Of a stretch of 32,086 nucleotides of DNA, positions 8,983 through 16,446 are shown piece after piece. Position 1 is the first letter of the stretch. Every line of letters begins with the position of its first letter. Source of the stretch: an uncultured Porphyromonadaceae bacterium. Its GTDB lineage: Bacteria > Bacteroidota > Bacteroidia > Bacteroidales > Muribaculaceae. The position numbers and the translations under genes were made by a program. The notes under the pieces are model-generated. The model was not told the origin of the DNA and made no database searches. It saw only the letters and a list, made by a program, of their open reading frames with translations. The stretch lies in contig CAMWRI010000009.1 in assembly GCA_947176585.1 (NCBI GenBank), positions 1 through 32,086 of the forward strand, given 5' to 3'.

Positions 8983-9666
8983 TTATTCGTCATCTTCATC
9001 CCCGTACCATCCGTAAGGCGGCATTTTTTCTATGTAGGTTTCTTGCAGATGCTGTAGCTCTTCCGGCGGCAGAGGAGTGTATTTAACTATTTGAAAGTCA
9101 CGCTCTCCACTCCCGGATTCGATATGCACAAACCATAATTCGTGTTCATTGGCCTTTACCAGTTGATAATGATCCAACACGTACAAATGCACAGTACCGG
9201 TGTGGCTATCATATTTGTAACCGCTGTTATCTGTAATACGATAGTCCTTCCCTCTATCTACATCCGTGCAATCCATAAAGATCGCCCCTTGGCCATTTTC
9301 CCCGAAGTAGAGTGGTTCCGATGCACCGGGGATCCAGCCGGTTATACCTTTGTCGGTTACAAACATCTTACGCGCCCTGTGACTTGGGGTAGTTCCTAAT
9401 TTATAGTAGTCATAGCACATAGCCGGCTTCCATCCGCGGCCCACAATGGCGGCAAGCAACTGTTCTTCCGAAGGATAGTATTGCCCAAGGCTGTCCTCTA
9501 TAAACATCGCGCCCTCAGCATCCGTCCACACCTTGATAGGAAAGCGCTTGTCATATGCTCGCTGGTCCTGCGCATGCGCATTCTCCAATTTCACAGTTCT
9601 ATGCGCGGCGCACCCGTAGGCAAGCGATACTGAGCACAAAAATAGCGTTATTGCTATTCTATTCAT
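8983..9666 (-). CDS. Hypothetical lipoprotein of unknown function
   Basis: 227 residues from the ATG at 9666; the track's extra first residue is a TTG. The N-terminus is a typical lipoprotein signal: NR, a hydrophobic stretch IAITLFLCSVSL, then AYGC with Cys19 as the probable lipidated residue (the -3 Ala is a weak lipobox). The mature part has no motif I recognise. It is rich in aromatic residues (CYDYYKLG, GWIPGASEPLYFG) and ends in an acidic GDEDDE. Codon use is AT-richer than the flanking pfkA and OMP genes, which suggests a recent or fast-evolving gene. It stands alone between two gaps of 194 and 132 nt, on the same strand as its neighbours. It is probably exported and anchored in a membrane. 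No function is proposed. Confidence 0.75.
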   Translation of the reverse strand: MNRIAITLFLCSVSLAYGCAAHRTVKLENAHAQDQRAYDKRFPIKVWTDAEGAMFIEDSLGQYYPSEEQLLAAIVGRGWKPAMCYDYYKLGTTPSHRARKMFVTDKGITGWIPGASEPLYFGENGQGAIFMDCTDVDRGKDYRITDNSGYKYDSHTGTVHLYVLDHYQLVKANEHELWFVHIESGSGERDFQIVKYTPLPPEELQHLQETYIEKMPPYGWYGDEDDE

Positions 9667-9700
9667 CAATTCCTGGTGTTTTTGTAAAATAAGTCGCTTG

Positions 9701-9709
9701 CAAATTGTA
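9701..9709 (-). promoter_or_regulatory. Weak promoter-like box upstream of the lipoprotein gene
   Basis: The minus-strand reading is TACAATTTG, one base longer than TAnnTTTG, about 35 nt before the lipoprotein ATG in AT-rich sequence. It is imperfect and lacks a -33 partner. The rest of the 9667-9798 gap is AT-rich with no gene. Confidence 0.25.
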
Positions 9710-9783
9710 GCTGTAATTATACCTTACCACTTTCCTATCAGCATATCATATTACTTCTCTGCGCTTCTGCTCGAGTGCGTCTT

Positions 9784-9798
9784 CGCTACTGCGTAGCG
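9784..9798 (-). terminator. Hairpin directly after the OMP stop codon, possible terminator
   Basis: CGCTAC and GTAGCG form a perfect 6-bp stem with a 3-nt loop, starting at the base after the OMP gene's TAG stop on the minus strand. No U-run follows, so it could protect the mRNA 3' end instead of terminating transcription. Confidence 0.3.
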
Positions 9799-12705
9799 CT
9801 ATTTGCGGGGCTGTATATTGAGCTTGTATTGCACGGAGAGCATGAAGTAGCGGGGGAGGGCGTTGGTGTAGGCCACGGTGCGGCCGGCGGCGGTGACAGC
9901 GTAGGTGACGTTGGAGAGGCGGTGGAGCAGGTCAAAGCCGTCGGCGATGAACACCCAGTGGCGGGAACGCGGCGGGGTATAGGTGAGGCGCAGGTTCCAC
10001 ACGGGGTCGGTGGTGTCGAGCTGCGGCGAACCGTAGCCTCGGCGGGCGTAGCACACGAAGTCGGTGGAGGCGCCGAAGCCGGCAGGCAGTATGAACACGC
10101 CGGAGATGCCGTAGTTGTAGTGATGGGCGTTGAGGTCGTTGAAGCCGGGCTGCCCGGAGGTGGTGTGGCGGAATGTGTAGTCGCCTCGCAGCTTGAGCAT
10201 CTGGCCGCCTATCTGCCAGATAAGGCGCAGCTTCTGGGAAATCTCGCTGTTGTTCACGCGCGTGGGCTCAGGCTCCTCAAGGCCCACGCCTATCATGTCG
10301 TTGAGGCGCGTGACGGATGCATCGGTAGTGCTCGTGAGCGACCACTGCTTACGTTTGCCGAACTGCCAGGCAAGCTCGTTGGTGACGGCAGCCGAACGGT
10401 TGCCGTCCACGTTGTACATGCGGTTGCGGCGCACGCCAGTGGCCGTGTCGTAGCTGAAGCCGCGGGTGAGTGCGTTGGACGTGTGGGAATAGCTGAGGTA
10501 GAACTCGTTGTTGAGTTTCTCGGTGAACGGCTTGAACTCCCAGCGCAACAGATGCACGAAGCGGTTCTCGGCCTTGAGCGACGGGTTGCCCAGGTAGATG
10601 TTCATGGGGTCGGTGTCGTCCACGGCGTCCACCATATCCACGAGTTCGGGCAGGCGCGGGGTGCATCGGAAGCTGTAGCGCAGCGAGTGGGCGTAGCGGT
10701 AGGCCTCGCCTTCCTTTTTCTTGAAATCATACTCCACCATCGCCGAGTATATACTGTTGATATTCATCGTGAAATAGCGAGGGGAGATGCGGGATGTCTC
10801 GCCGTCGCGCACGTATGTGAAATAGCGGTGGTCCAGGGTGAACTGCGGCCTTATATACACGTTCAGATAGCCTTTGTTCTTGTATTCGTGGGAGATGTAG
10901 GCATATGGCATCACGGCGTGGCTGTGCTGCACGGTGTGGGAGGTGTAGCTGTTGGCGGGGTCGAAAGTCTCGGCATAGCCGGCGGGGAGCACGCCGTATA
11001 TGCCCATGTCGTTCAAGCGATCGAGGGCGTAGGAATACGAGTCCCTCACGCGGTCGATGAAAGTATAGGCATACTGCACGCCCACATGCTGCTCCCACAG
11101 CGTGGCGCTGTAGTTGGGCTGCCAGGTGAAAAGGAACCTGTGATTGGGCGTGCGGTCGTTGAAGCGGCGGCGCCGCTCGGCGGTCTGCGCAGCCGTGGCT
11201 CCGTAGTCCACGGAGTAGTCGTTCCAGAGCTCCTCGCGGGTGGAGTTGTACGACACCTGCAGTTGCATTCCCACGTTGTCGGCATTGCCCGGCAACTTAA
11301 ATCCCACGTAGGGGAAAAAGTCGGCGCTCCACTCTCGGCGGCGCGTATCGGCCAGCGTCTTCACGCGATTGATCACCTTCGATTCCAGTTCCGAGCTGCT
11401 TCCCGAGAAAAGTCCGTCGAGAATCTCGGGCGTAATCTGCCCGGGATCGTCGTTGAAGCTGCCCGAGAGCGCCGATCCGGCATTCTTCGTATCGGTGTAG
11501 GAGCCCCGCAGTCCGGTCATATAGGTCATGCGCTGTCGCTTCATCCACAGGTGGAGGAGCGCGGAGGCACTCAACTCGCGGTCGCGGTTGTCGTTGTAGG
11601 CCTGCTCATAGGTGTCGCCGCCCGGCAGGAAATTGATGAGCGACGAGGTGCGCCGCGTGTCGTTTACGGTGCGCTCCAGCGTGACGTTTCCGAACGCCTC
11701 CTTTGTTTCCTCGGCATTTTCATAGTTATAGTCGAGGCCCAGGCTCATCACGCGGCGCGTGCCGTCCGGCAGCAATTCCGGGGTCCAGGTATCTTCCTTG
11801 CCCGGCTTGCGGTTGTCGTTGAGATTATTCACGTTGGCCACAAGCGACATCCTCGACGTGGAGCTGAAGCGGCTCAGGAAGAGGCGTCCCAGATAGCGGT
11901 CGCTCGTGCCGTAGCCACCTTGCGCGTTGAGAATCCAGCCCACGCTGTACTCCTTCTTGAGCTGCACGTCCATCGTGAGCACCTTGGGCGCCGACTCGTC
12001 GCCCTTGCGCTTGGCCTCGGTGGTCTGACCCTCATACACCTTGATATTATTAACCGTATATGCGCCGATATTCTCCAGCATCACGTTCTTGTTGCCGTCG
12101 AAAAACTCCTTGCCGTTGAGCAGCAGCGATTCCACAAACTGACCGTTGACCTTGATCTGGCCGTCGCTCGTGAGTTCAGCGCCGGGCAGCTGCGCGATGA
12201 GCGCGTCGAGCATCGAGCCCTCGGCCAATTCAAATGCGTCGGCATTGTAGACCACCGTGTCGCCCTTGTTGTAGAACTTGATTTTGGAGGTGACCACCGT
12301 CACCTCGTTGAGCTGGCGCGGCGCCCGCTCCATGAATATCGTGGGAATATCGCGATATTGCTCGCGGCGGCCGGGCTTGTCGAGATGAAAGCTCACCGTC
12401 TGGTCCTTATAGCCGTCGCACACCACGTCAAACACATACACCGAATCCACCCTGGGCACCGTGAGCCAGAACATCGACAGCGAGTCGTATTCGTTGTTGC
12501 TTATCCATCGCACGCCCTTATTGGCATCCACCGACACCTGGAGATTGCCCTGCGCATCGTAGAGCATCACCTTAGCCTGGCGCAAGTCGCGCTTGAAAGC
12601 GGCATCTTTCACTCGGCCGTAAAGGCTTATGCTGTCGACTTCGGCCGCGCGGACTGCGAGGGCGGCGAGAATCATCAAAAGGGCGGCAAAAAACTTTCTG
12701 TCCAT
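9799..12705 (-). CDS. Outer-membrane beta-barrel protein, TonB-dependent-receptor-like (OMP_b-brl_3 type)
   Basis: 968 residues with a Sec signal peptide at 1-20 (KFFAALLMILAALAVRA). A carboxypeptidase-regulatory-like beta-sandwich follows at about 25-130 (LYGRVKDAAFKRDLRQAKVML), then a plug-like domain at about 135-250 (LNEVTVV, LDALIAQLPGAEL, VNGQFVESLLLNGKEFF). The rest is a long series of alternating beta strands ending LSVQYKLNIQP. This fits the Bacteroidota outer-membrane beta-barrel family related to TonB receptors. No SusD partner is adjacent, so a glycan-import SusCD role is not supported. An uncharacterised uptake or surface role is more likely. It is transcribed divergently from the dcw cluster. 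A TACCTTTG box lies 23 nt before its ATG, inside the palindrome-rich region. The substrate is unknown. Confidence 0.9.
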   Translation of the reverse strand: MDRKFFAALLMILAALAVRAAEVDSISLYGRVKDAAFKRDLRQAKVMLYDAQGNLQVSVDANKGVRWISNNEYDSLSMFWLTVPRVDSVYVFDVVCDGYKDQTVSFHLDKPGRREQYRDIPTIFMERAPRQLNEVTVVTSKIKFYNKGDTVVYNADAFELAEGSMLDALIAQLPGAELTSDGQIKVNGQFVESLLLNGKEFFDGNKNVMLENIGAYTVNNIKVYEGQTTEAKRKGDESAPKVLTMDVQLKKEYSVGWILNAQGGYGTSDRYLGRLFLSRFSSTSRMSLVANVNNLNDNRKPGKEDTWTPELLPDGTRRVMSLGLDYNYENAEETKEAFGNVTLERTVNDTRRTSSLINFLPGGDTYEQAYNDNRDRELSASALLHLWMKRQRMTYMTGLRGSYTDTKNAGSALSGSFNDDPGQITPEILDGLFSGSSSELESKVINRVKTLADTRRREWSADFFPYVGFKLPGNADNVGMQLQVSYNSTREELWNDYSVDYGATAAQTAERRRRFNDRTPNHRFLFTWQPNYSATLWEQHVGVQYAYTFIDRVRDSYSYALDRLNDMGIYGVLPAGYAETFDPANSYTSHTVQHSHAVMPYAYISHEYKNKGYLNVYIRPQFTLDHRYFTYVRDGETSRISPRYFTMNINSIYSAMVEYDFKKKEGEAYRYAHSLRYSFRCTPRLPELVDMVDAVDDTDPMNIYLGNPSLKAENRFVHLLRWEFKPFTEKLNNEFYLSYSHTSNALTRGFSYDTATGVRRNRMYNVDGNRSAAVTNELAWQFGKRKQWSLTSTTDASVTRLNDMIGVGLEEPEPTRVNNSEISQKLRLIWQIGGQMLKLRGDYTFRHTTSGQPGFNDLNAHHYNYGISGVFILPAGFGASTDFVCYARRGYGSPQLDTTDPVWNLRLTYTPPRSRHWVFIADGFDLLHRLSNVTYAVTAAGRTVAYTNALPRYFMLSVQYKLNIQPRK

Positions 12706-12727
12706 AGCAACGCATTTATCAATGCTG

Positions 12728-12735
12728 CAAAGGTA
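12728..12735 (-). promoter_or_regulatory. Predicted -7 promoter element for the OMP gene
   Basis: The minus strand reads TACCTTTG, a perfect TAnnTTTG, 22 nt before the OMP start codon. The short distance implies a very short leader. No clear -33 element is seen. Confidence 0.5.
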
Positions 12736-12748
12736 GTGATTTTTTGGA

Positions 12749-12827
12749 GATTAATCGAGTTTTTTCCGGATATATCCCGATTATTCTTGATTAATCCGGA
12801 TTAACCGCAAGCCACATTTGCAAATGT
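12749..12827. promoter_or_regulatory. Palindrome cluster in the OMP/dcw divergent intergenic region
   Basis: Several perfect palindromes lie here: GATTAATC (12749-12756), GGATATATCC (12768-12777), TTAATCCGGATTAA (12791-12804) and ACATTTGCAAATGT (12814-12827). GATTAATC recurs at 12789-12796, exactly 40 bp after its first copy. These look like binding sites for dimeric regulators acting on the OMP promoter, the dcw promoter, or both. The regulator is unknown. Confidence 0.5.
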
Positions 12828-12891
12828 AAATTTCTTTTATTTTTTCGGATATTTTTTTATTTGGCAATGTAAATTATTGCATTTTTTTCGC

Positions 12892-12899
12892 TAACTTTG
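12892..12899 (+). promoter_or_regulatory. Predicted -7 promoter element at the head of the dcw cluster
   Basis: TAACTTTG matches TAnnTTTG and ends 42 nt before the rsmH ATG, at the sharp edge between AT-rich intergenic and GC-rich coding sequence. The nearest TTTG (12860-12863) is 28 nt upstream, longer than the usual 17-23, so the -33 part is non-standard. The inverted repeat GCAAT...ATTGC (12864-12880) lies between them. Confidence 0.55.
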
Positions 12900-12941
12900 T
12901 GGCTGAGGTCGGCCACCGAAGCGTCGATTTTGCAATCAACT

Positions 12942-13880
12942 ATGAATCAGGAAGTTTATCACATACCCGCTCTATTGCCGCAGACTATCGGTGCGCTCGA
13001 CATCCGCCCCGACGGCATCTACGTGGATGCCACCTACGGCGGCGGAGGCCACTCCGCTGCCATCCTCGATGCCCTGGGGCCGAAGGGACACCTCTACGGC
13101 TTCGACCAGGACGAGGATGCCGTGCGCCGCGCTCCGGCCAAGGACGACCCGCGCTTCACGATGGTCTACAGCAACTTCCGCTACCTCAGCAACTTCATGG
13201 ACTACTACGGAGTGCCGGAGGTAGACGGCGTGCTGGCCGACCTGGGCGTGAGCTTCCACCACTTCGACGACCCCACCCGCGGATTCTCCTTCCGATGGGA
13301 CGGCGCTCTGGACATGCGCATGAACCGTCGCGGCGGACGCTCGGCTGCCGAACTGCTGGCCACTGCATCGCCCGAAGAGCTCACCCGCCTGCTGCGCCTC
13401 TACGGCGAGCTGCGGCAGGCTCCGCGCCTGGCACGCGCCATCACCGAGGCACGCGCCCGCGGTGCCGTCGACACCGTGGAGGCCCTGCGTGCCGTGGCCG
13501 AGCCTCTGCTCAATCCGCGCCAGCAGAAGAAAGAGATGGCCCAGCTGTTCCAGGCTCTGCGCATAGAGGTGAACGACGAGCTCGGCGCCCTGCGCGCGCT
13601 GCTCAACCAGGCCCTGCAGGTGCTCCGCCCCGGCGGGCGCCTGGCCATCATCACCTACCACTCGCTCGAAGACCGCCTGGTGAAGAACTTCATGCGCACC
13701 GGCAACCTCGACGGCACCGAAAACAAAGACTTCTTCGGCCGCACGCTCGCACCTATGCGCCTGCTCAACTCCAAGCCCATCGTGCCAGACGAGGCCGAGG
13801 TGGAGGCCAATCCCCGCAGCCGCAGCGCCAAACTGCGCGTGGCCGTGAAACTCGAACCTCAAAACACTCAGCAGCCATGA
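12942..13880 (+). CDS. rsmH: 16S rRNA (cytosine(1402)-N(4))-methyltransferase
   Basis: 312 residues, first gene of the dcw cluster. RsmH (MraW) uses S-adenosylmethionine to methylate N4 of C1402 in 16S rRNA and fine-tunes start-codon selection. The SAM site DATYGGGGHS is at residues 29-38 and GFDQD at 53-57. The family motifs FQALRIEVNDEL and TYHSLEDRLVK follow, and the C-terminus has NPRSRSAKLRV. I chose the ATG at 12942 because MNQEVYHIPALLP matches the family N-terminus. The track's TTG at 12897 would lie inside the -7 promoter box. The stop overlaps the next start as ATGA. No mraZ precedes it, unlike many Bacteroidota dcw clusters. Confidence 0.97.
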   Translation: MNQEVYHIPALLPQTIGALDIRPDGIYVDATYGGGGHSAAILDALGPKGHLYGFDQDEDAVRRAPAKDDPRFTMVYSNFRYLSNFMDYYGVPEVDGVLADLGVSFHHFDDPTRGFSFRWDGALDMRMNRRGGRSAAELLATASPEELTRLLRLYGELRQAPRLARAITEARARGAVDTVEALRAVAEPLLNPRQQKKEMAQLFQALRIEVNDELGALRALLNQALQVLRPGGRLAIITYHSLEDRLVKNFMRTGNLDGTENKDFFGRTLAPMRLLNSKPIVPDEAEVEANPRSRSAKLRVAVKLEPQNTQQP

Positions 13881-14233
13881 AATTGCCACGCATCCCGCGC
13901 CCCTCGCGCCGCCACATGAGCGTGGCGTTCGACAATCTGCTGCACGGCAGCTTTCTCACGAGCCGCATATTCAAGCGCTACTTCTTCGGCGTGCTCCTGA
14001 TCGTGGGGCTAATCCTCATCAATATCTCGGTGCGCTACGACTGCGTGACCGGCATGGAGACCATAGCCTCGCTGCGCACACGCCTGCAGGTGGTGCGCAC
14101 GGAGCTGCAGCAGGAGCGCTCCACCTACATGAGTTCTACGCGCGAGAGCACAATGCAGCAGCGCGTCGACTCCCTGGGCCTCGGCCTGGGCATACAGCAA
14201 CGTCCACCCTTTAAACTCCCCGAAGGGAAATGA
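13877..14233 (+). CDS. ftsL: FtsL-like cell division protein
   Basis: 118 residues, hidden in the track inside a longer out-of-place ORF starting at 12899. It begins at an ATG overlapping the rsmH stop (ATGA). A basic cytoplasmic N-terminus (KLPRIPRPSRRH) precedes one membrane span at about residues 36-52 (FFGVLLIVGLILINISV). The periplasmic part is predicted coiled coil (LRTRLQVVRTELQQERS). This matches the Bacteroidota FtsL-type bitopic protein placed between rsmH and ftsI. There it scaffolds FtsQ/FtsB-like proteins and helps activate FtsW-FtsI. Sequence similarity in this family is low, so size, topology and position carry most of the weight. Its stop overlaps ftsI by ATGA. Confidence 0.88.
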   Translation: MKLPRIPRPSRRHMSVAFDNLLHGSFLTSRIFKRYFFGVLLIVGLILINISVRYDCVTGMETIASLRTRLQVVRTELQQERSTYMSSTRESTMQQRVDSLGLGLGIQQRPPFKLPEGK

Positions 14234-16446
14234 GCACAGAACACGCAGGAAACAGCAATAACGGCGCCGCACAGGCACCCCGGAGCAAGGACTCGGGACG
14301 CCGCGGCCGCATCATCCTCAACATGGGTATCGTCACGGCTATCGTGCTGGTGATGGTGGCCCTGATCGTGTTCATGCTCGTCAACACCACCGTGGTCAAC
14401 GCCGATGCCTGGAACGCCAAGGGACGCCGCCAGCTCGACACCATCACCCCCATCGCCCCGCTGCGCGGCGACATTCTGGCGTGCGACGGCTCTATCCTGG
14501 CCACGAATCTGAACTACTACGACGTGAGCATCGACTTCAAGCCCAAGCACTTCTGGATCCGCCAGTACGTAGCAGCCCTCGACTCGCTGGCCGACACCCT
14601 GGCCGTGCATTTCCCGGAGCGCACGCGCGCCGAGTGGCACGCCTACCTGTCGAAACCGCTCGAAAAGTCGCGCAAAGACCGCAGCGGCACATATCGCCTG
14701 GTGCGCAACGTGCCCTTCGAGGTGGCCCAGGCCTTCAAGCGCTTCCCATTCTTCCGCCGCACGCGCAACGCCAACCGCACGGGCCTCAAAATCGAGCCGG
14801 TGCTGCGCCGCATGTATCCCTACGGCGACATGGCCCGCCTGAGCATCGGACGCGTGGGCTACCTGCCGGGCCAGCCGGACCAGCACGGAATCTCGGGCCT
14901 GGAGCAGGCGCTGGACACGCTGCTCTTCGGCAAGCCCGGACGAGCCAAGCGCGTGCTGTTCACGAACCGTGTGGCCAAGTGGCCCATCGAGCAGCCCCGC
15001 CACGGCTACTCCGTGACCACCACCATCGACATCACAATGCAGGACATCCTCGAGAGCGAGCTGGGAGAGATGCTCGTGAAGAGCAACGCCGACTGGGGCA
15101 CCGCCATGATCATGGAAGTGGCCACCGGCGACATCAAGGCCATTTCCAACCTCGAGCGGGACTCGCTCCATCCGGGCCGCTACATCGAGGCCATGAACCG
15201 CGCCGTGCTGGCCTACGAGCCGGGTTCGGTGATGAAGGCCATATCCATGATTCCGGCGCTGGAAGACGGCTATGCCCACCCCGTGAGCAAGACTTTCCCC
15301 ATCGGCTACAGCTACGCCTACAAAGGCGGCAACCCCATCCACGACACCCATTCGCCCGGAACCCTGCCCGTGAGCCGCTTCCTCGAATACTCGTCGAACA
15401 TAGGCATGACGCGCCTTGTGGCCGCCCACTACGAGGACAATCCCAACGGATTCCGCGAGCGCCTGCGCGAGATAGGTTTCTTCGACCGATTCAACACCGG
15501 CATCGCCCGCGAGCGCCGGCCCTACTTCCCCACCGTGGAAAACAACAACCGCGGCCTGGTGGCCCTCTCGCGCATGACTTTCGGCTACAGCACCATGATA
15601 CCGCCGCTCTACACCTGCGCCATCTACAACGCCATAGCCAACGACGGCCGCTTCGTGCGTCCGCGTCTGGTCAAGGCACTGCGCGACCGCGACGGCCGCG
15701 ACAGCATCATACCCGTGAGCTACGTGCGCGACAGCATCCTCAGCCGCAGCAACGCGGCGCTGCTGCGCGAGATGCTCACCCAGGTGGTCTACGGCGAGGG
15801 TGGCACCGCCAAATTTCTGCGCGACAAGACGGTGCGCATCGCCGGCAAGACGGGCACAGCCAAGATAGTGAACGAGCTGCGCCCCGGACAGAAGCGCGAC
15901 AGCATCGTGGGACCCGACGGTCGCAAGCGTCCCGTGGCCCTGGGCTACAAGGAGGGACACTACCGCGTGGCCTTCTGCGGATTCTACCCCGCCGAGAAAC
16001 CCAAATACACTTGCATAGTGGTGATCAGCGACCCGCGGCCACCGCTGCACGGACCGGCCGTGACAGCAGGCGCGGTGCTGAAGAACACCGCCCTCAAGCT
16101 CTATGCCCGAGGCTATCTCGACAACTACTCCGACATCAAGGAGAACGCCCCCGCCGATCCCGGACGCCCCACCCTCTACGCCACATGCCGCGATGACCGC
16201 GCCGAGGGAATCCACGATTATATAGGAATGCCCCGTGCCAACGTGATACAGCGCCCGGCCGACACCCCCGCCGGCACAGTGCCGGATGTGCGTGGTCTGG
16301 GCGTGCGCGAGGCCGTGGTGCGCCTTGAGAAAGCCGGCTACAACGTGACATTCCACGGCACCGGCTACGTGGCGTCGCAGGAACCCGCTCCCGGCGCCAA
16401 GGCCCCCAAAGGATATAAAGTGACACTTCAACTCAATCAATTCTGA
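14230..16446 (+). CDS. ftsI: Division-specific penicillin-binding protein with C-terminal PASTA domain (FtsI/PBP3-like transpeptidase)
   Basis: 738 residues. After a hydrophilic N-terminus, one membrane span at about 29-51 anchors the protein. A PBP dimerisation domain follows, starting PLRGDILACDGSILATN. The transpeptidase domain has the SxxK motif with catalytic S333 and K336 in GSVMK. The SxN motif S388-S389-N390 and the KTG motif K540-T541-G542 are intact. A single PASTA domain closes the protein at about 680-738 (VPDVRGLGVREAV, ASQEPAPG). It cross-links septal peptidoglycan made by FtsW and is a beta-lactam target. PASTA-bearing division PBPs are usual in Bacteroidota, unlike the PASTA-less E. 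coli FtsI. The ATG overlaps ftsL (ATGA), and the stop shares one base with the murE start (TGATG). Confidence 0.96.
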   Translation: MSTEHAGNSNNGAAQAPRSKDSGRRGRIILNMGIVTAIVLVMVALIVFMLVNTTVVNADAWNAKGRRQLDTITPIAPLRGDILACDGSILATNLNYYDVSIDFKPKHFWIRQYVAALDSLADTLAVHFPERTRAEWHAYLSKPLEKSRKDRSGTYRLVRNVPFEVAQAFKRFPFFRRTRNANRTGLKIEPVLRRMYPYGDMARLSIGRVGYLPGQPDQHGISGLEQALDTLLFGKPGRAKRVLFTNRVAKWPIEQPRHGYSVTTTIDITMQDILESELGEMLVKSNADWGTAMIMEVATGDIKAISNLERDSLHPGRYIEAMNRAVLAYEPGSVMKAISMIPALEDGYAHPVSKTFPIGYSYAYKGGNPIHDTHSPGTLPVSRFLEYSSNIGMTRLVAAHYEDNPNGFRERLREIGFFDRFNTGIARERRPYFPTVENNNRGLVALSRMTFGYSTMIPPLYTCAIYNAIANDGRFVRPRLVKALRDRDGRDSIIPVSYVRDSILSRSNAALLREMLTQVVYGEGGTAKFLRDKTVRIAGKTGTAKIVNELRPGQKRDSIVGPDGRKRPVALGYKEGHYRVAFCGFYPAEKPKYTCIVVISDPRPPLHGPAVTAGAVLKNTALKLYARGYLDNYSDIKENAPADPGRPTLYATCRDDRAEGIHDYIGMPRANVIQRPADTPAGTVPDVRGLGVREAVVRLEKAGYNVTFHGTGYVASQEPAPGAKAPKGYKVTLQLNQF

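Noticed and set aside
9775-12804. 1009-residue plus-strand ORF opposite the OMP gene
   Set aside because: It is antisense to a clear signal-peptide beta-barrel protein, and its translation is a His/Val/Gly/Ala-rich low-information sequence typical of GC-rich shadow frames.
12897-12941. Upstream TTG start adding 15 residues to RsmH
   Set aside because: It lies within the predicted TAACTTTG box and the added residues do not resemble the family; the ATG at 12942 fits the conserved N-terminus.
12706-12941. Possible replication origin at the strand switch
   Set aside because: The region is AT-rich with palindromes, but no TTATCCACA-type DnaA boxes are seen and no dnaA, dnaN or rpmH neighbours; rnpA here belongs to a different conserved neighbourhood.
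14125-16440. 771-residue minus-strand ORF opposite ftsI
   Set aside because: It is complementary to a PBP gene with all catalytic motifs; its composition (Gly, Val, His, Ala rich) is that of a shadow frame.
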